Shown: piece by piece, positions 7,926 through 16,953 of the stretch | Numbering within the stretch: the stretch's first letter is position 1 | Layout of the letters: every line of letters starts with the position of its first letter | Assembly: GCF_052119585.1 (NCBI RefSeq) | Contig: NZ_JBGQOJ010000010.1 | Coordinates: 1 to 64,000, forward strand | Source: JBGQOJ01 sp052119585 | Lineage (GTDB): Bacteria > Pseudomonadota > Alphaproteobacteria > Rhodobacterales > Rhodobacteraceae | Length of the DNA stretch: 64,000 nucleotides | Reading direction: 5' to 3' | Program-made: the position numbers and the translations under genes | The notes under the pieces: generated by a model | The model's input: the letters and a program-made list of their open reading frames with translations, nothing else | Databases searched by the model: none | Told to the model about the DNA's origin: nothing

Positions 7926-8969
7926 ATGGCAAATCACTTGCAAAATCCGTGGCGCGGGCGCGGTTTTGATCGCGCGGAAATATTGCCGTTGGCCGATGCC
8001 TCTGCCGTGGCTGACCTTCTGCGGCAATGCCCAACCCATGCGGCGACCCCCTTGCATGATGCGCCAGAGATCGCCGCAAAACTGGGTCTGGCACGACTTT
8101 GCCTGAAGGATGAGCGTGCGCGTATGGGTCTGGGCAGCTTCAAGGCGCTTGGGGCAGCCCATGCCATCGCGCGCGAGGCCGCCGCAACCGGAGCGCCCGA
8201 TATGCGCAAGGCCTTGACCGATCGCATCTATGTCACCGCCAGCGCCGGCAATCATGGGCTGTCGGTGGCGGCTGGCGCACAGGTTTTTGGTGCGCGGGCG
8301 GTGATCTATCTGGCCGAGACTGTGCCCGAGGCTTTTGCCGAACGCTTAACCGCCAAGGGTGCCGATGTCTTGCGCGCGGGGGCTGACTACGAGGCCAGTA
8401 TGCAAGCCGCCATCACCGCCGCGCAGACCAACGCCTGGACGTTGCTGTCCGACAGTTCATGGCCCGGCTACACTGAATTGCCCCTGCGCGTGATGGAAGG
8501 CTATCTGCAACTCGCCGCCGAGGTTGCGGCGCAGATCACGGAGCCGCCCAGCCATATCCTGTTGCAAGCGGGCGTTGGCGGGCTGGCGGCGGCTGTCGCG
8601 GCCCATGTGCGCCTTGTCTGGGGCGACGCGCCGCAGATCATCGTGGTCGAGCCAGAGGCTGCGCCTGCCTTGATGGAAAGCATCCGCGCCGGCAAGGTGA
8701 TTGAAACCCACGGTCCGGCGTCCTGCATGGGCAGGCTGGATTGCAAGACCCCCTCACTGATTGCGCTGAATGGTTTGGCGCGCGATGCGGATCTCTTTGT
8801 GACCATCACCGAGGCCGAGGCAGAGCAAGGCGCTGCGCTTTTGGCCCAATACGGCCTGACAACAACGCCATCGGGCGCGGCGGGCGTTGCGGCGCTGGCG
8901 GCGGGGCTGGACTTGCCCCCCGATGCACAGGTGATGGCCATTCTCAGCGAAGGGCCGGAAGATGGCTGA
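7926..8969 (+). CDS. Diaminopropionate ammonia-lyase-like PLP enzyme
   Basis: This 347-residue fold-type II PLP enzyme is most like diaminopropionate ammonia-lyases and threonine dehydratases. The Schiff-base Lys lies in GLGSFKALGAAHA at about residue 76, the Asn motif in TASAGNHGLSVAAG, and a phosphate-binding Gly loop in LLQAGVGGLAAAV. The start was placed at ATG 7926 because AAGGA at 7914-7918 is correctly spaced from it, while the ATG at 7920 is too close. It overlaps the following M24 gene by eight bases. It probably eliminates ammonia from an amino acid released by that enzyme. Members of the same family act in ectoine breakdown (EutB), but no ectoine transporter is adjacent, so the substrate is open. 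Confidence 0.8.
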   Translation: MANHLQNPWRGRGFDRAEILPLADASAVADLLRQCPTHAATPLHDAPEIAAKLGLARLCLKDERARMGLGSFKALGAAHAIAREAAATGAPDMRKALTDRIYVTASAGNHGLSVAAGAQVFGARAVIYLAETVPEAFAERLTAKGADVLRAGADYEASMQAAITAAQTNAWTLLSDSSWPGYTELPLRVMEGYLQLAAEVAAQITEPPSHILLQAGVGGLAAAVAAHVRLVWGDAPQIIVVEPEAAPALMESIRAGKVIETHGPASCMGRLDCKTPSLIALNGLARDADLFVTITEAEAEQGAALLAQYGLTTTPSGAAGVAALAAGLDLPPDAQVMAILSEGPEDG

Positions 8970-10128
8970 GCGTTCAATCATTTTCCCTGCGCAGGAATTT
9001 CGTGCGCGGGTGGCGCGGTTCCAGGCGGGCATGGTCGCCGAGGGGCTGGATGCGCTTTTGCTGACCACACCGGCCGATGTGTTTTACGCGACCGGCTTTC
9101 TGACCCGGTTCTGGGAAAGCCCGGCGCGGCCATGGTTTGTGGTGATCCCGCAGGCAGGCGATCCGGTTGCGGTGATCCCGTCCATCGGCGCCGCGTTGAT
9201 GGGCCGCACATGGCTGGGCGACATCCGCACCTGGGATGCGCCTGATCCGCGCGATGACGGGATCAGCCTGCTGGCCGACACATTGGCAGGGTTTGTGCCG
9301 GCGACGGGGAACATCGGCCTGCCGATGGGGTTGGAAACCCATCTGCGCATGCCATTGGCTGATTACGCGGCATTGCGCGCGCGCCTTGCCCCGCGCCGCT
9401 TTGTCGATGCAACGACCTGCGTGCAGCGCGTGCGCGAGGTGAAATCCGATGCCGAGATCGCAAAGGTCCGCGAGACCTGCACGATTGCTGCCCGTGCCTT
9501 TGAACGTGTGCCGGGGTTCGCGCATGCAGGCCAACCGCTACGGGATGTCTTCCGCGACTTCCAGATCGCGCTTTTGAGTGAGGGGGCGGATTGGGTCAGC
9601 TATGTCGCTGGTGGGGCAGGGCCGGATGGTTACGGCGATGTCATCTCGCCCGCCGGGCCAGAGCCGCTTGTGCAAGGCGATGTGCTGATGCTCGATACCG
9701 GTGCCGTGAAGGACGGATATTTTTGTGATTTCGATCGCAATTTCGCCATTGGCCCTGCGACAGATACAGCCCGCCGCGCCCATGCCGCGCTCTGGCGGGC
9801 GACAGAGGACGTGCTGTCAATCCTGCGTCCCGGTGTGTGCGCCTGTGATGTGCATCGAACCCTGTGCGAGAGCCTGCGCCGCCAAGGGGCTACACCATCG
9901 GGCGGGCGGTTGGGGCATGGGCTGGGCGTCACCCTGACTGAGTGGCCGTCCTTTACCCCGCTGGATGAAACGCCGCTGCGCGCGGGCATGGTCCTGACGC
10001 TGGAGCCGGGCTGTATCACCCGCGATGGGCGGATCATAGTGCATGAGGAAAACATCGTGCTGCGTGAGGACGGGGTGGACCTCCTCTCGCCCCGCGCACC
10101 TGCCGATCTGCCGGAAATAATCCGATGA
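8962..10128 (+). CDS. M24-family metallohydrolase (Xaa-Pro peptidase / ectoine-hydrolase-like)
   Basis: This 388-residue protein has a creatinase-type N-terminal domain (residues about 15-150) and an M24 'pita-bread' catalytic domain. All five metal ligands are visible: Asp in LMLDTGAV, Asp in CDFDRN eleven residues later, His in GHGLGV, Glu in LTLEPG and Glu in VHEENIVL. Relatives include proline dipeptidases, creatinases and the ectoine hydrolase DoeA/EutD. Its position between a PLP ammonia-lyase and an AMDase-like gene, with overlaps on both sides (eight and four bases), means the three products act in one catabolic route, probably opening an amide or lactam substrate. No signal peptide is seen, so it is cytoplasmic. 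Confidence 0.8.
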   Translation: MAERSIIFPAQEFRARVARFQAGMVAEGLDALLLTTPADVFYATGFLTRFWESPARPWFVVIPQAGDPVAVIPSIGAALMGRTWLGDIRTWDAPDPRDDGISLLADTLAGFVPATGNIGLPMGLETHLRMPLADYAALRARLAPRRFVDATTCVQRVREVKSDAEIAKVRETCTIAARAFERVPGFAHAGQPLRDVFRDFQIALLSEGADWVSYVAGGAGPDGYGDVISPAGPEPLVQGDVLMLDTGAVKDGYFCDFDRNFAIGPATDTARRAHAALWRATEDVLSILRPGVCACDVHRTLCESLRRQGATPSGGRLGHGLGVTLTEWPSFTPLDETPLRAGMVLTLEPGCITRDGRIIVHEENIVLREDGVDLLSPRAPADLPEIIR

Positions 10129-10865
10129 ACAGCTTTCCCTATGCCCTGCTGGACGACGATCTGCCGCGCCTTGGCCTGATTGTGCTGCAGGTTGATGAAA
10201 CCATCGAACAGGATTTTCATCGTATCTTCCCGCCGAATGTTGCGCGATTGCATGTTAGCCGCGTTCCTTCGGGGGCTGAACTGACAACCGACAGCATTGC
10301 GACTATGGAAACGACGCTCCCTGCTGCAGCAAGCTTGCTGCCGTCCTCCCAACCGCTGGGTGTGGTGGGCTATGGCTGCACCTCTGGCACCGCCCTGATC
10401 GGGGCTGCACGCGTGCGTGCGCTGATCTCGGGCGCTTCACAGACCCGATCCGTGACTGACCCGTTGACCGCCGCGCTTGCCGCTTGCCACATTTTGAAGC
10501 TTGGGCGCATTGGGATTGTCTCGCCTTATTTACCATCGGTCGCAGCCCCCATTCGTGCGGCGTTCGAGGCGGCGGGCATCATGGTGGCCGACACCTTGTC
10601 TTTTGGAGAGGAGATCGAGGCCCGTGTCGCCCGCATCGCGCCCACATCAATCGCAGAAGCCGCCCGCACACTGGCCCGGCGCAGTGATCTGGACGGGGTG
10701 TTCCTGTCTTGCACCAATCTGCGCACGCTGGACATCCTTGAGCCGCTGAAGGCTGAACTGGGCCTGCCGGTGCTCAGCTCAAATCAGGTTCTGGCGTGGC
10801 ATATGGCACAGCTGGCCGGCTTGAAACTGCCGCAACTCGGCCCGAATACTCCTTCGTCACGCTGA
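10125..10865 (+). CDS. Maleate isomerase / arylmalonate decarboxylase-like protein (EutA-like)
   Basis: This is a 246-residue Asp/Glu racemase-superfamily protein. Both conserved cysteines are present: GYGCTSGTALIG at about residue 84 and FLSCTNLRT at about residue 195. Together they define the maleate cis-trans isomerase/AMDase group to which EutA of ectoine catabolism belongs. It starts in an ATGA overlap with the M24 gene. The expected final Gly-rich segment of the family is replaced by PQLGPNTPSSR, and the next sequence is a broken acetyltransferase, so the last few residues may have been altered by a rearrangement. The core fold should be complete. Confidence 0.75.
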   Translation: MNSFPYALLDDDLPRLGLIVLQVDETIEQDFHRIFPPNVARLHVSRVPSGAELTTDSIATMETTLPAAASLLPSSQPLGVVGYGCTSGTALIGAARVRALISGASQTRSVTDPLTAALAACHILKLGRIGIVSPYLPSVAAPIRAAFEAAGIMVADTLSFGEEIEARVARIAPTSIAEAARTLARRSDLDGVFLSCTNLRTLDILEPLKAELGLPVLSSNQVLAWHMAQLAGLKLPQLGPNTPSSR

Positions 10866-10959
10866 GTTTGTGCCTGTTCAAAATGGCCGTTTGCCACCGC
10901 TCGATCTCTGTGGCTTGCCAGCAAGTCTGATTTCCCGAACCACCTCTCGCACCGTGTTT

Positions 10960-11259
10960 ATTCTGGCACCTGTAGCCGTTGCAAAAAGTCAACAGGGCAA
11001 GGGGCTTGAGCTGAAATTGCCGAACTACGGCCTCAATTGTCTGCGGGAAAACAGCGTGGACGTTGCACTGACCTATGGCGACATCAATTTCTACTCGAAG
11101 GTTGGGTTCGCCCAGATCACACAGAGTGTCGCTCAACCCCCTTTAGCGCTGGAGCATCCCGAAGGCTGGCTTGGTCAGTCGCTGACGGACAAACCGCTCG
11201 ATCCACTTAAGGGGCCGTCCGGTTGCGTTGAGGCACTTAACAGCCCAAATTACTGGTAA
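10960..11259 (+). pseudogene. GNAT-family N-acetyltransferase, N-terminally truncated
   Basis: The frame encodes the second half of a YhbS-like acetyltransferase: the acetyl-CoA-binding loop region VAVAKSQQGKGLE, then VDVALTYGDINFYSKVGF and a C-terminal tail ending ALNSPNYW. The first strand and helices of the GNAT fold are missing, because the sequence before about 10960 has no similarity. A GTG at 10870 could start translation of the remnant but would not give a complete enzyme. Confidence 0.65.
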
Positions 11260-11292
11260 CATCGGGCGACATGATACTTCACTTGGCATTCC

Positions 11293-12510
11293 TCAATGAG
11301 CGTGCGGGTTCTGACCCGAGGCCAGCGCCAAATGATGGGTCTGATGGTGCATCCCGACGGTCATCAGCCCGATGAAGCCAAGGCCGCGGATGCGCGCCTC
11401 GTCCGGCCCCGTCACGGTCATGATCGCGCCGCTTTCGATCTCCTCGGCCTGCATCGTCCAACCCTCTGCGCCGTTCATCGTGGCCACATGGGCCGGAACC
11501 ATGACGCGGATCGAGGATATGACCGCCGGGTCGGTCGACGTCACGAGGAACCGTGCGCCGCCGTCGATTACTTTGCTGTCTACATCGGCCCGGAGGGTCA
11601 CGTTGTCCATGTCGATCAGATGCTGGCGCAGGGTCTCGATATCGACCTTGCTCCAGTCCGTCGCGGGATCGGCCATCAGCGCGGCGGTGATTTCCTGAAT
11701 GGCGGCAAAGGCCGATTGCCCGCCTTCGTGTAAAACGGGGGCAGCGCCATGCATGGCCGGATCATGCGCCGCGGCCTGCCGGACGGAAGGAAGCAAGAGC
11801 GTCGCGCCAGCAGGGATCACGATCTTGTCCACATGGCCCGAGCGCGCGCCGTCCGCAGAGACAAAGTGCAGATGCAGCCTCTCGCCCGGATGCGAGGCGA
11901 TCCCTTCCAGCGCGGCGCCGGTGTAGACGCCGACGATCTCGCCGCTGGCGCCCGCTTCGTCATAGAGGTTCATTCCCGACTGGCTATTGGCATGGCCACC
12001 GCCGTTGCCGCCACCAAGGCCGCTCTGCCCGCGATGCGACGGCGCCTCGCCGGTCACCACATGCCAGACCAGTTGCGGAAAGCTGCCCTGAACGCGGATC
12101 GGAAAACCACCCGCCGGATCGAGGCCGAGGGCCTGCGCCTGCATCTCGATGAAATGGGTCAGACGGTCGGGCGCCATGTCATGGGGGATTTCGACAGACT
12201 GCCAGTCCGCGACAGTGCCAAAGGCCAGGATTACGGCCTTTTCGCCGGCGTCCGGAGGGGTCACACGCGCCTGTGGGTCATCGCCACGGCTGACCAGAAC
12301 CGCCCCGTCACGCATTAGCACTTCGCCGCGCAGACCGGCGGTGGCCCCGACGCCCCAGGCTGAGGGGGCAGACAGCGTATCAAGGGCAATCGTGCCGTCC
12401 GTTGCGCCCGTGTGCATCATGTGGCGGAAATTGCCGTGGGTCGTCAGCTCCTGCGCAAGGGCGAAGCAAGGCAGGGCAGTGGTCAGAAGAGTCAGGGGGA
12501 TCAGTTTCAT
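11293..12510 (-). CDS. Exported acetolactate-decarboxylase-like protein with extra C-terminal domain
   Basis: The 405-residue protein begins with a Sec signal peptide (MKLIPLTLLTTALPCFALAQ). Residues about 22-250 match the acetolactate decarboxylase fold. The zinc ligands H213, H215 and H226 keep the family spacing (HLHFVSADGARSGH), and a Glu in GLRGEVLMRDG and an Arg in PIRVQGSF are also present. The known enzyme is cytoplasmic or secreted and has about 240-260 residues. Here a further 150 residues follow, with WSKVDIETLRQHLIDMDNVT and a His-rich end (MHHQTHHLALASG...HAH) of unknown fold. The gene stands alone, with broken genes on both sides. The activity may be decarboxylation of acetolactate or another metal-dependent reaction in the periplasm. 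Confidence 0.65.
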   Translation of the reverse strand: MKLIPLTLLTTALPCFALAQELTTHGNFRHMMHTGATDGTIALDTLSAPSAWGVGATAGLRGEVLMRDGAVLVSRGDDPQARVTPPDAGEKAVILAFGTVADWQSVEIPHDMAPDRLTHFIEMQAQALGLDPAGGFPIRVQGSFPQLVWHVVTGEAPSHRGQSGLGGGNGGGHANSQSGMNLYDEAGASGEIVGVYTGAALEGIASHPGERLHLHFVSADGARSGHVDKIVIPAGATLLLPSVRQAAAHDPAMHGAAPVLHEGGQSAFAAIQEITAALMADPATDWSKVDIETLRQHLIDMDNVTLRADVDSKVIDGGARFLVTSTDPAVISSIRVMVPAHVATMNGAEGWTMQAEEIESGAIMTVTGPDEARIRGLGFIGLMTVGMHHQTHHLALASGQNPHAH

Positions 12511-12565
12511 CGTGGCTCTCGCGTTTCCAGTTTTGGCCTTATTGCACGCCTGACGCTACCCTCAT

Positions 12566-12676
12566 ATGATCGGAATCATGTCACGCGCCGTTGAAGCCCT
12601 GTTTGCCGGATCACGATCCCTTCATTTTGTCGCGGGCGAGATGCTGTTTCGCCGCGCCGCGCCGGTAACCTACTGA
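12566..12676 (+). pseudogene. Crp/Fnr-type regulator, N-terminal scrap
   Basis: A 36-codon frame reads ALFAGSRSLHFVAGEMLFRR, typical of the first strands of a cyclic-nucleotide-binding-like domain in Crp/Fnr regulators, then stops. No continuation is seen downstream. It starts 55 bases upstream of the decarboxylase-like gene, in divergent orientation. Confidence 0.5.
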
Positions 12677-12732
12677 AATATTGGGCCGACACTCATACCA
12701 GAAAATTCGGCACAATTCTTTGGTAATGTGGG

Positions 12733-14142
12733 CTAAAGCTGCAAGTCCGGCGCTCCACATTTCAGGAATTGCCCGTGCCCGCGCTCTGCCATTAGCCTGC
12801 CGTCCCGCACGACCACCGCACCGCGTGACAGAACGGTTTCGGGCCAGCCTGTCACGGTGCGACCCTCATAGGGCGTGTAATCAACATTGTGGTGCAGCAT
12901 GTCATTGGTGATTTTGACTTCTCGGGTCTGATTCCATATCGCAAGATCGGCGTCTGCACCGATAGCTATCGTGCCTTTCCGGGGATACAGCCCATAGAGC
13001 CGCGCCGGGTTGGTTGCAGTCAGAGCCACGAACTGGTTAAGTGAAATCCGCCCCTTGCCCACCCCTTCTGAAAAAAGCAGCGGCAGCCGCGTCTCGACTC
13101 CGGGTATTCCGTTCGGCACATGCGCAAAGCTCGCGCCTTCTCCATGCAGCTTTTTTCCAGTATCGCTGTCGAATTTGAATGGCGCGTGATCTGAAGAAAA
13201 CACCTGAAACGTCCCATTTGCGAGTCCGCGCCAGACCGATTTCTGGCTTGCCGTATCGCGAGGTGGTGGCGAACAGATGTGCTTTGCTCCTTCAAACCCA
13301 TCAAGATCAAGGTCGTCTGCCGTCAACAAGATGTATTGAGGGCAGGTTTCGGCAAAGACTCTGAGCCCCTTCGCTCGCGCCGCCGCAATTTGATCCATCG
13401 CCTCGCCCCCGGAAACATGCACCACCAGCATTGCCACATCGACAATCTCTGCCAGCGAAATGACGCGGTGTGTTGCCTCGCGTTCAGCAATAGCCGGGCG
13501 GGCGTCGGCATGGTGGCGCGGTGCTGTCTGGCCCGCGCGCTCCAACGCCTCAGTCAGCCACGCAATTGCGTCAGAGTTTTCCGCGTGGACCATCGTCAAC
13601 GCGCCTTCGCGCCGGGACAATGCCAGCACTTCAATGATTTCACGGTCGTTCAGCTTGAGATCGTCATAGGTGGTGTAGATCTTGAACGAGGTGTAACCTT
13701 CGCGGATCAACGCAGGCAGCTCCTGGCCCAGCACTTGCGGGGTCGGATCAGTGACAATCAGGTGAAACGCATAGTCAATCACCGACTTGTCGTGCGCACG
13801 CCTATGATAATCGTCAACCGCCGCGCGCAGCGACTCGCCCTTTTTCTGGCTGGCAAAGGGAATGACCGTCGTCGTCCCACCAAAGGCGGCAGAGCGTGGC
13901 CCGCTGACGAAATCATCCGCCATGACCGACCCGTCCAAAGTGGGTTGATCGAAATGGCAATGCGCATCGACCCCACCAGGCAAAACCAGCCGTCCGGTCG
14001 CGTCGATCTCATCCTGCCCTCGGGCCAGATCCAAACCCAAAGCGACAATCTTGCCGTCTCGGATGCCGATATCAGCGTCAAAGATGTCGCCGGACGTAGC
14101 TATTGTCCCTCCACGGATTACGAGGTCAAATTCAGGTATCAT
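12733..14142 (-). CDS. Dihydropyrimidinase / D-hydantoinase
   Basis: This 469-residue cyclic amidohydrolase opens hydantoin or dihydropyrimidine rings to N-carbamoyl amino acids. The binuclear metal site is complete: His-x-His in DAHCHF (about residue 60), the carbamylated Lys in SFKIYTTYDD, His in MVHAENSD, His in VVHVSGGEA and Asp in SSDHAPF. The length fits the family. It is the last gene of a minus-strand operon with a TRAP transporter, a racemase-like gene and a GntR regulator, which implies uptake and hydrolysis of a ureide. No N-carbamoyl hydrolase is encoded nearby, so the product must be handled elsewhere. Confidence 0.88.
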   Translation of the reverse strand: MIPEFDLVIRGGTIATSGDIFDADIGIRDGKIVALGLDLARGQDEIDATGRLVLPGGVDAHCHFDQPTLDGSVMADDFVSGPRSAAFGGTTTVIPFASQKKGESLRAAVDDYHRRAHDKSVIDYAFHLIVTDPTPQVLGQELPALIREGYTSFKIYTTYDDLKLNDREIIEVLALSRREGALTMVHAENSDAIAWLTEALERAGQTAPRHHADARPAIAEREATHRVISLAEIVDVAMLVVHVSGGEAMDQIAAARAKGLRVFAETCPQYILLTADDLDLDGFEGAKHICSPPPRDTASQKSVWRGLANGTFQVFSSDHAPFKFDSDTGKKLHGEGASFAHVPNGIPGVETRLPLLFSEGVGKGRISLNQFVALTATNPARLYGLYPRKGTIAIGADADLAIWNQTREVKITNDMLHHNVDYTPYEGRTVTGWPETVLSRGAVVVRDGRLMAERGHGQFLKCGAPDLQL

Positions 14143-14181
14143 TGGTGGTCTCTTTCCAGAGTTGGGTCGGTGACAGCCGGT

Positions 14182-14886
14182 TTATCGAGCAGCGCTTATC
14201 GTAAGTAGTTCGATCGTCTGCTTGCCCGAAGCGATCAGATGTTTGCGCCATATGCGGCCGGCCAGTTCGGCGTCACGCACCTCAAATGCTGCCATCAGGT
14301 CGTCATGTTCTTGCATAGCCGCGTCACGTCGAGTGTCGTTCTTAAGGGCGATGAATCGCACCCTTTCAGCTTGCTGCGCCAACTTGCCGCGCTGCGCGCT
14401 GAGGATAGGATTACGGGCGAAGTCGACAATCCGGTCGTGGATACTGCGGTTCACCGCGAAATACTTCTTGCGCGAGGCATCGCCGGCATGATGTTGCATT
14501 TGTGCATGCAGATCCTGCAATTCGGCCAGATCCTCGTCGGTCATGCGTTCCGCAGCCAGTTCGGCGGCCAGCGCTTCAATGCCAGCGATGACCTCGAACA
14601 GGTCGCGTGTCTGCTGAACAGTCACGGGAGAGACGGTGGCGCCGCGGTTCGGCGTCAGCTCGATCAGGTTCTCGACGGCCAGAAGTTTGAGTGCCTCGCG
14701 CAACGGGGTGAGCGAAACGCCGATTTCTTCAGCTAGCAAGTTCACCGCCAGCTTCTGTCCCGGCTCAAGCTGGCCGGTGATGATCCGATCGCGCAAATCA
14801 TCTGCCACCCTTTCGTGCAGTGGCTGCCGGCTGAGGCGAACCTTCCTGACCGGACCGGAACCAGACTGACTTGATACCTTGTTCAT
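14182..14886 (-). CDS. GntR-family regulator (FCD domain)
   Basis: This 234-residue regulator has an N-terminal winged helix (HERVADDLRDRIITGQLEPG, then GVSLTPLREALKLL) and a C-terminal FCD ligand-binding domain whose helices carry the metal/acid-binding pattern (residues about 90-220). FCD regulators bind small carboxylates. It is encoded inside the ureide operon, between the racemase-like gene (11 bases upstream) and dihydropyrimidinase (39 bases downstream), so it most likely controls this operon in response to the imported compound or its product. The start is supported by AAAGGAG six bases upstream. Confidence 0.85.
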   Translation of the reverse strand: MNKVSSQSGSGPVRKVRLSRQPLHERVADDLRDRIITGQLEPGQKLAVNLLAEEIGVSLTPLREALKLLAVENLIELTPNRGATVSPVTVQQTRDLFEVIAGIEALAAELAAERMTDEDLAELQDLHAQMQHHAGDASRKKYFAVNRSIHDRIVDFARNPILSAQRGKLAQQAERVRFIALKNDTRRDAAMQEHDDLMAAFEVRDAELAGRIWRKHLIASGKQTIELLTISAAR

Positions 14887-14897
14887 AACGACTCCTT

Positions 14898-15650
14898 TCA
14901 GGCACAGTCCTCGTGAGCGATGCGCGAAGCAAGCGCCTTGCTGAGTCCGATCGAGGATTTTTCAGCTGGTCTTGCGAAGCTGCCACGTCGCGCACCCAGC
15001 GGGCGCAGTGCGGCAAGCGTCGTTGCCTGCCGAACCGCAGCCTGCGCGCAATCCACGACCGGAACCGGGATTCGGGACTGCACCTGCGCGCCCAAACCCG
15101 ACAGCGGCGCTCCGGCAAGGACGATCACATCGGCACTGTCCTCATCAATTGCGCGCATGGCCAGCTCAACCAGCAGGTCGGCCTTTTCAGCCTGCACCTC
15201 CGAGATTGACTTGAACGCCCCGTCCAGCATCCGAATGCCCGCGCAGCGCCCTGACAAACCGTGCCAGTCCACGCATTCCTGATACCATGGCCCCAGCGCT
15301 TGCGCGAAGGTCACAATGGAAAACCGGCGCCCCAGCATACAGGCGGTCAGCATCCCCGCCTCGGCCAGGCCGACCACGGGGATATCGAAGAGTTCGCGCG
15401 CGGCTCCAAGTCCGGGATCGCCGAAGGCGGCAACAATGGCGGCATCATAGTCCTGATGCCGTTCGGCCAAAATCTCCAGAACGGACAGCCCGCCGACCAA
15501 AGCTTCGGTCCTGGTGGAAATATAAGGGACACCGCTCTCGGCGGTAACGCTGTCAAGCGTTGCATCCGGCGGCAGGACAGATCTGGCCGCAGCGGTCAGA
15601 AGATCGGTCAAGGCTTGGGTCGTGTTGGGATTTATTAGCAGTATTTTCAT
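14898..15650 (-). CDS. Asp/Glu/hydantoin racemase-superfamily protein lacking the catalytic cysteines
   Basis: The 250-residue protein has the fold signature of hydantoin racemases (ILLINPNTTQALTD at the start). The first catalytic Cys, normally in a CFGDPGL-type motif, is replaced in VAAFGDPGLGAARE, and the second, normally in LGCAGM, is replaced in VLAGAPLSGLG. Two-base racemisation therefore seems unlikely; another lyase or isomerase role or a divergent mechanism is possible. It lies between dctM (22 bases) and the GntR gene (11 bases) in the ureide operon. A separate homologue with both cysteines is encoded at 26600-27226. Confidence 0.7.
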   Translation of the reverse strand: MKILLINPNTTQALTDLLTAAARSVLPPDATLDSVTAESGVPYISTRTEALVGGLSVLEILAERHQDYDAAIVAAFGDPGLGAARELFDIPVVGLAEAGMLTACMLGRRFSIVTFAQALGPWYQECVDWHGLSGRCAGIRMLDGAFKSISEVQAEKADLLVELAMRAIDEDSADVIVLAGAPLSGLGAQVQSRIPVPVVDCAQAAVRQATTLAALRPLGARRGSFARPAEKSSIGLSKALASRIAHEDCA

Positions 15651-15672
15651 TTTTCAGTCTTCTTAATGGAGG

Positions 15673-16953
15673 TCAGTAGCCAAGCACGCGGGGCAGCCAT
15701 GTCACGATCCCGGGGAAGATCAGGCACAGGATCAGCACGGCATATTGCACCGCCACGTAGGGCCAGACATTGCGGATCAGATCGCTCATCGATACGCGGG
15801 TGATGCCGCTCATGACGAAGAGCACCACGCCCACTGGGGGTGTCATCATCCCGATGACGAGGTTGAAAACGAACAGAAACCCAAACAGCAGCGGATCTAT
15901 TCCAAAGGTTCCCGCCACCGGCGCAAAGATCGGCACCAGCATGATGTAGGCGGCATTCGATTCAATAAACATTCCGACGACGATCAGCAGCGACATCACA
16001 AGCAACAGGAACACGGTTGGGTTTTTGGTGATCGCCTGAAGGAAGTCCGCCATCGCCGCAGGCACCATGTCGATAGTGAACAGGAACGTCACTCCGGCGG
16101 CAAAGGCGATCAGCGCTCCAACCATCGCGGCCCCGATCGCAGCCTGAAACAGAGCTGGAAAAAGATCAGAAATCTTAAGTTCACGGGTGACGAAGAGTCC
16201 CACGATCACGGCATATGCCACTGCGATGCCCGCACCTTCGGTCGGAGTGAACACACCGCCCACAATTCCGCCGACAACCACTACCGGCATGACTAAAATT
16301 GGCAACGCGCGCCAGGCCTCTGTAAGAGCGTTTCGGAAAGAGAAGGCGTCTCCGCTCAGCTTGAAGCCTTTGCGAACCGACAGATACGATGCAACGGCCA
16401 TAAACCCGATGGTCAGAAGGATACCGGGTATTACACCAGCCATGAACAAACCGCCCACAGACACTGTCGACCCAGCCATGAGCGCATAGACGATCATGGC
16501 GTTCGACGGCGGAATGATTGCCCCCAAGTTGGCAGCCGATGCCACGACGGCGCTGGAATAGCCGTCATCATAGGTTTTGCGCATCGCAGGCACCAAGGTT
16601 GAGCCAAGGGCCGACGCCGAAGCCACGGCCGCACCAGACACCGCCGCAAGCATCATTCCGGACACGATGGCAACATGCGCCAAGCCCCCGTGGACCCGGC
16701 CAACGAGCGCATTGGCGAAATGGATCATGCGGGTCATGATTCCGGCGCGAACCATCAGTTCACCTGCCAGCATGAATAGCGGAATAGCCATCAGCGGAAA
16801 GCTGTCCACCGCGTGCATCATGCGCTGCGGGAGAACGCTCAGTTCGATACCGCCGACCATAAGGCCACCAAGCGAGGCCAACCCCAGCGCAAAGGCAAGA
16901 GGCATTCCCAATAGCGCGAGAGCGAAGAAAATGACGATTGCAGCAATGGTCAT
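15673..16953 (-). CDS. dctM: TRAP transporter large permease (DctM)
   Basis: This 426-residue integral membrane protein of about 12 helices drives sodium-coupled solute import. Family patterns are visible: a start like MTIAAIVIFFALALLGMPLA, LMVRAGIMTRMIHFAN, and VFTPTEGAGIAVAYAVIVG. The start was placed at ATG 16953, which overlaps the end of dctQ as ATGA; an open frame upstream of it to 17307 is only the dctQ sequence read in another frame. It works with DctQ and DctP encoded just upstream. Confidence 0.9.
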   Translation of the reverse strand: MTIAAIVIFFALALLGMPLAFALGLASLGGLMVGGIELSVLPQRMMHAVDSFPLMAIPLFMLAGELMVRAGIMTRMIHFANALVGRVHGGLAHVAIVSGMMLAAVSGAAVASASALGSTLVPAMRKTYDDGYSSAVVASAANLGAIIPPSNAMIVYALMAGSTVSVGGLFMAGVIPGILLTIGFMAVASYLSVRKGFKLSGDAFSFRNALTEAWRALPILVMPVVVVGGIVGGVFTPTEGAGIAVAYAVIVGLFVTRELKISDLFPALFQAAIGAAMVGALIAFAAGVTFLFTIDMVPAAMADFLQAITKNPTVFLLLVMSLLIVVGMFIESNAAYIMLVPIFAPVAGTFGIDPLLFGFLFVFNLVIGMMTPPVGVVLFVMSGITRVSMSDLIRNVWPYVAVQYAVLILCLIFPGIVTWLPRVLGY

